A stretch of DNA of 64,000 nt from an uncultured Mucilaginibacter sp. (lineage in GTDB: Bacteria; Bacteroidota; Bacteroidia; Sphingobacteriales; Sphingobacteriaceae): contig NZ_CAMLHX010000019.1 of the NCBI RefSeq assembly GCF_946479965.1, positions 1 through 64,000 on the forward strand, read 5' to 3'. This document shows positions 62,111 through 64,000 of this stretch, piece by piece; position 1 is the first letter of the stretch; each line of letters opens with the position of its first letter. Position numbers and translations under genes: made by a program. Under the pieces are notes generated by a model. It was not told where the DNA came from. It saw nothing but the letters and a program-made list of their open reading frames with translations, and did not search any database.

Positions 62111-62902
62111 ATGAAAAAAACAGCATCGTTATTGATATCTCTTTTTGTGTTTGTAAATCTGCATGCCCAAAAATTGCCTAACATACAACAGGCCGGCGTA
62201 AGGGCGCCGGCCAACATTAAAATTGACGGCAGCTTAACTGAATGGAGTGAGCAGCTACAGGCGTATAACACTGTTGATGATCTGTTTTATACCGTAAGTA
62301 ACGACGACAATAATTTGTACCTTACACTTGTAGCGCCGTACAAATTTGCCTGCAAAAAGATATTGATTGGCGGCGTAATGTTTTCGGTAAGTAAAATTGC
62401 CGATAAAAAAAGCAAAGACGATCCATCGAAAAAGGCTATTGATTTTGTGCTGCTTAAAAGCGATCAGCGGCGCGAACTTTCTGAGAATTTTGAGAAATAC
62501 TTAAATAAAAAAACCAAAAATCCTGACTCAGTTTTAAAACTGATCAATAAAAAATTGGCGGCCATGCTTAAGACTTTCGATATTAACCGCGAAATAATAC
62601 CGGTTTATAACGATCTGAACATAGTTGCTGCCGCGCGTTTCAATAAAAATCTGGACCTTGTGTATGAGTTGAGCGTCCCGCTGTCTTATATAGGTATTAA
62701 TAAGGATTATGCAGCGCCCTTTAGTTATAATATTTGCCTTAGCGCTGCTGATGCTGCGGTAAGAGTAATGAGGTGGAAGTACTCGCCGGAGCATCCTAAT
62801 CCTCCACCGCCACCCTCGTTTCCGCCAGGTACGGTGCTGCCACCGCCTAACCCGCTTTATACATCCACTGATTTTTGGGCCAACTATACTTTAGTTAAAT
62901 AA
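62111..62902 (+). CDS. CBM9-like secreted protein, tandem paralog 4
   Basis: 263 residues. Signal peptide to NLHA, QKLPNIQ, IKIDGSLTEW, AYNTVDDLFYTVSNDDNNLYL, KILIGGVMFSV. The segment that is a Phe-Pro strand in the others reads AIDFVLL here. A proline-rich stretch (PPPPPSFPPG) lies near the C-terminus and the protein ends WANYTLVK, a variant of the family's GEYTLAK. The most diverged copy. Confidence 0.76.
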   Translation: MKKTASLLISLFVFVNLHAQKLPNIQQAGVRAPANIKIDGSLTEWSEQLQAYNTVDDLFYTVSNDDNNLYLTLVAPYKFACKKILIGGVMFSVSKIADKKSKDDPSKKAIDFVLLKSDQRRELSENFEKYLNKKTKNPDSVLKLINKKLAAMLKTFDINREIIPVYNDLNIVAAARFNKNLDLVYELSVPLSYIGINKDYAAPFSYNICLSAADAAVRVMRWKYSPEHPNPPPPPSFPPGTVLPPPNPLYTSTDFWANYTLVK

Positions 62903-62904
62903 CC

Positions 62905-63663
62905 ATGAGAATATTACTATTGATCTTTCTTTCGGCAGCATGCATTAGCGCCGACGCTCAAAAATTGCCCAATGTACAATCCGTCGGTAAACTACTGCCC
63001 GAAAACGCCAAAATTGACGGAAAATTAACCGAATGGCAGGATGTATTACAGGCGTATAATAAGACTACCCGAATTGAATATACTTTAGCCGACAATGCCG
63101 GGCAATTTTACCTGGCCGTCAGATCAAAAGATGTAGCAAGTACAGCAAAAATCCTGGCAGGCGGAATAACCCTGAATATCAATATCCCCGGTGTAAAACA
63201 AGCTAATGCGCCATCTATAACCGTACCTGTTACCAATTCGGGCTATGCATTAACGCCATCCGGAGATGTGAAAGCAAATTTTTCTGTTTTAACAGATTCT
63301 TTAAAAATTGTGGCTGCAATTAAACAGTTCAAGTTTATAAAGGCACTTAATTTTAAAGGATTACAAGACACTTTACTCTCAATTTATAACGAGCAGGGCA
63401 TACAAAGCAAAATGACTTACGATAATGGAACATTTGTGTGCGAGATTTTGATCCCGAAACAATTTATTGGTCTGGCAGGCCTTTCCAAATCATTTACCTA
63501 TCAGATAAAATTAAATGGCGTTCCGTCGCCCCCGATAGCGGGTGGCCCGCCACCGGCGCCTTTGACCGCTCCGCCTAATTGGCTACCTTCTGATCCCCGC
63601 CATATCAATTTAGAAGTACGTACTCCCACGTATTTGCGCGGCGAATACACTTTAGCTAAATAA
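62905..63663 (+). CDS. CBM9-like secreted protein, tandem paralog 5
   Basis: 252 residues, the shortest complete copy. Signal peptide to SADA, QKLPNVQ, AKIDGKLTEW, AYNKTTRIEYTLADNAGQFYL, KILAGGITLNIN, SITVPV, DTLLSIYNEQGI, a Pro-rich segment and the terminal GEYTLAK. It starts two bases after the previous stop. Confidence 0.77.
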   Translation: MRILLLIFLSAACISADAQKLPNVQSVGKLLPENAKIDGKLTEWQDVLQAYNKTTRIEYTLADNAGQFYLAVRSKDVASTAKILAGGITLNINIPGVKQANAPSITVPVTNSGYALTPSGDVKANFSVLTDSLKIVAAIKQFKFIKALNFKGLQDTLLSIYNEQGIQSKMTYDNGTFVCEILIPKQFIGLAGLSKSFTYQIKLNGVPSPPIAGGPPPAPLTAPPNWLPSDPRHINLEVRTPTYLRGEYTLAK

Positions 63664-63666
63664 ATT

Positions 63667-64000
63667 ATGAAAATACTAACATTCATCTTTCTCACGGTAA
63701 TGTGTATTAGGGCTTACGCTCAAAAACTGCCCGTTACTCAACAAATAAGTTTGCGCGCGCCGGTAAATATTAAGGTTGATGGCAAAGCAAATGAATGGGG
63801 AAAAATGCAAGCCTATAACACTGCTACCGAATGTTATTATACAATGACTAATGATGATAAAAAGCTCTACTTAATTGTACAGGCAAGCGGTGGGGTGATG
63901 ACAAACATCACAAACGGGGGAATTAAACTGGTGATACAAAAAAAGGGAGGTAAAAACGATGCCGGAGCGCCATTCATTAAATTTCCGTACCTGGAAAAGG
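63667..64000 (+). CDS. CBM9-like secreted protein, tandem paralog 6, cut by window end
   Basis: 111 residues visible. Signal peptide to AYA, QKLPVTQ, IKVDGKANEW, AYNTATECYYTMTNDDKKLYL, GGIKLVIQKKGGKNDAGAPF, IKFPYL. It is closest to paralog 2 (60432), which has nearly the same KLVIQK-G-KND-GAPFIKFP segment. The array therefore continues beyond the window, and copies 2 and 6 may share a recent duplication. Confidence 0.75.
   Translation, partial: MKILTFIFLTVMCIRAYAQKLPVTQQISLRAPVNIKVDGKANEWGKMQAYNTATECYYTMTNDDKKLYLIVQASGGVMTNITNGGIKLVIQKKGGKNDAGAPFIKFPYLEK

Overview
The window looks like chromosomal DNA of a Bacteroidota bacterium of the Sphingobacteriaceae type, most like Mucilaginibacter or Pedobacter; the genus is an inference. 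Reasons: many genes start a few bases after the Bacteroidota -7 box TAnnTTTG, Shine-Dalgarno sequences are almost absent, SecD and SecF are one fused protein, SecA is long, and there is a type IX secretion plug protein, a GH43 arabinanase and a GH31 glucosidase. No rRNA, CRISPR array or prophage is visible. One tRNA (Cys, GCA) is present.

Layout. 0-8 kb: a partial secreted protein, an M20 amidohydrolase coupled to a SPOR protein, secA, purD and a small outer-membrane barrel. 8-12.4 kb: a lipoprotein, a Gly/Pro-rich secreted protein with an arabinanase that carries a lectin-like tail, then an ArsR regulator plus SRPBCC protein behind a duplicated promoter-operator. 12.5-18.7 kb is the accessory part: twin small secreted proteins, a REP-associated transposase (RAYT) flanked by its REP repeats, an AT-rich stretch with a zinc-ribbon + SIR2-like gene pair and several unknown genes, and a repeat-filled gap. 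18.7-29.4 kb: phoH, ispE, thyA-[antitoxin-Doc]-folA, secDF, NDH-2 and glgB. 29.5-41 kb: GH31, a LuxE-like protein, a PH-SHOCT protein, a RES-Xre toxin-antitoxin pair, tyrS, an AcpH-like protein, rpsA, pyrR and pyrB. 41-56.8 kb: a serine hydrolase, MBL and VOC proteins, a HAD phosphatase, a GT39 glycosyltransferase, the T9SS plug protein, an ABC-F ATPase, a Tat-exported SGNH hydrolase, pyrD, a 57-residue basic protein, tRNA-Cys, a TrmH-type methyltransferase divergent from a BamA/TamA-like lipoprotein, a thioesterase and small envelope proteins. 56.8-64 kb: an expanded family of secreted CBM9-like proteins (one reversed copy and five in tandem, the last cut by the window end), with an aldo/keto reductase, an EVE protein and an alpha/beta hydrolase between.

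Connections. thyA and folA form the dTMP/folate pair, with a Doc toxin module wedged in and translationally coupled to folA. pyrR, pyrB and pyrD serve pyrimidine synthesis, and purD purine synthesis. secA and secDF serve export. The most novel-looking parts are the tandem CBM9-like family, the SIR2 + zinc-ribbon pair, the RAYT/REP cluster, and 7-8 bp degenerate tandem repeats of several unrelated sequences sitting just upstream of housekeeping promoters.
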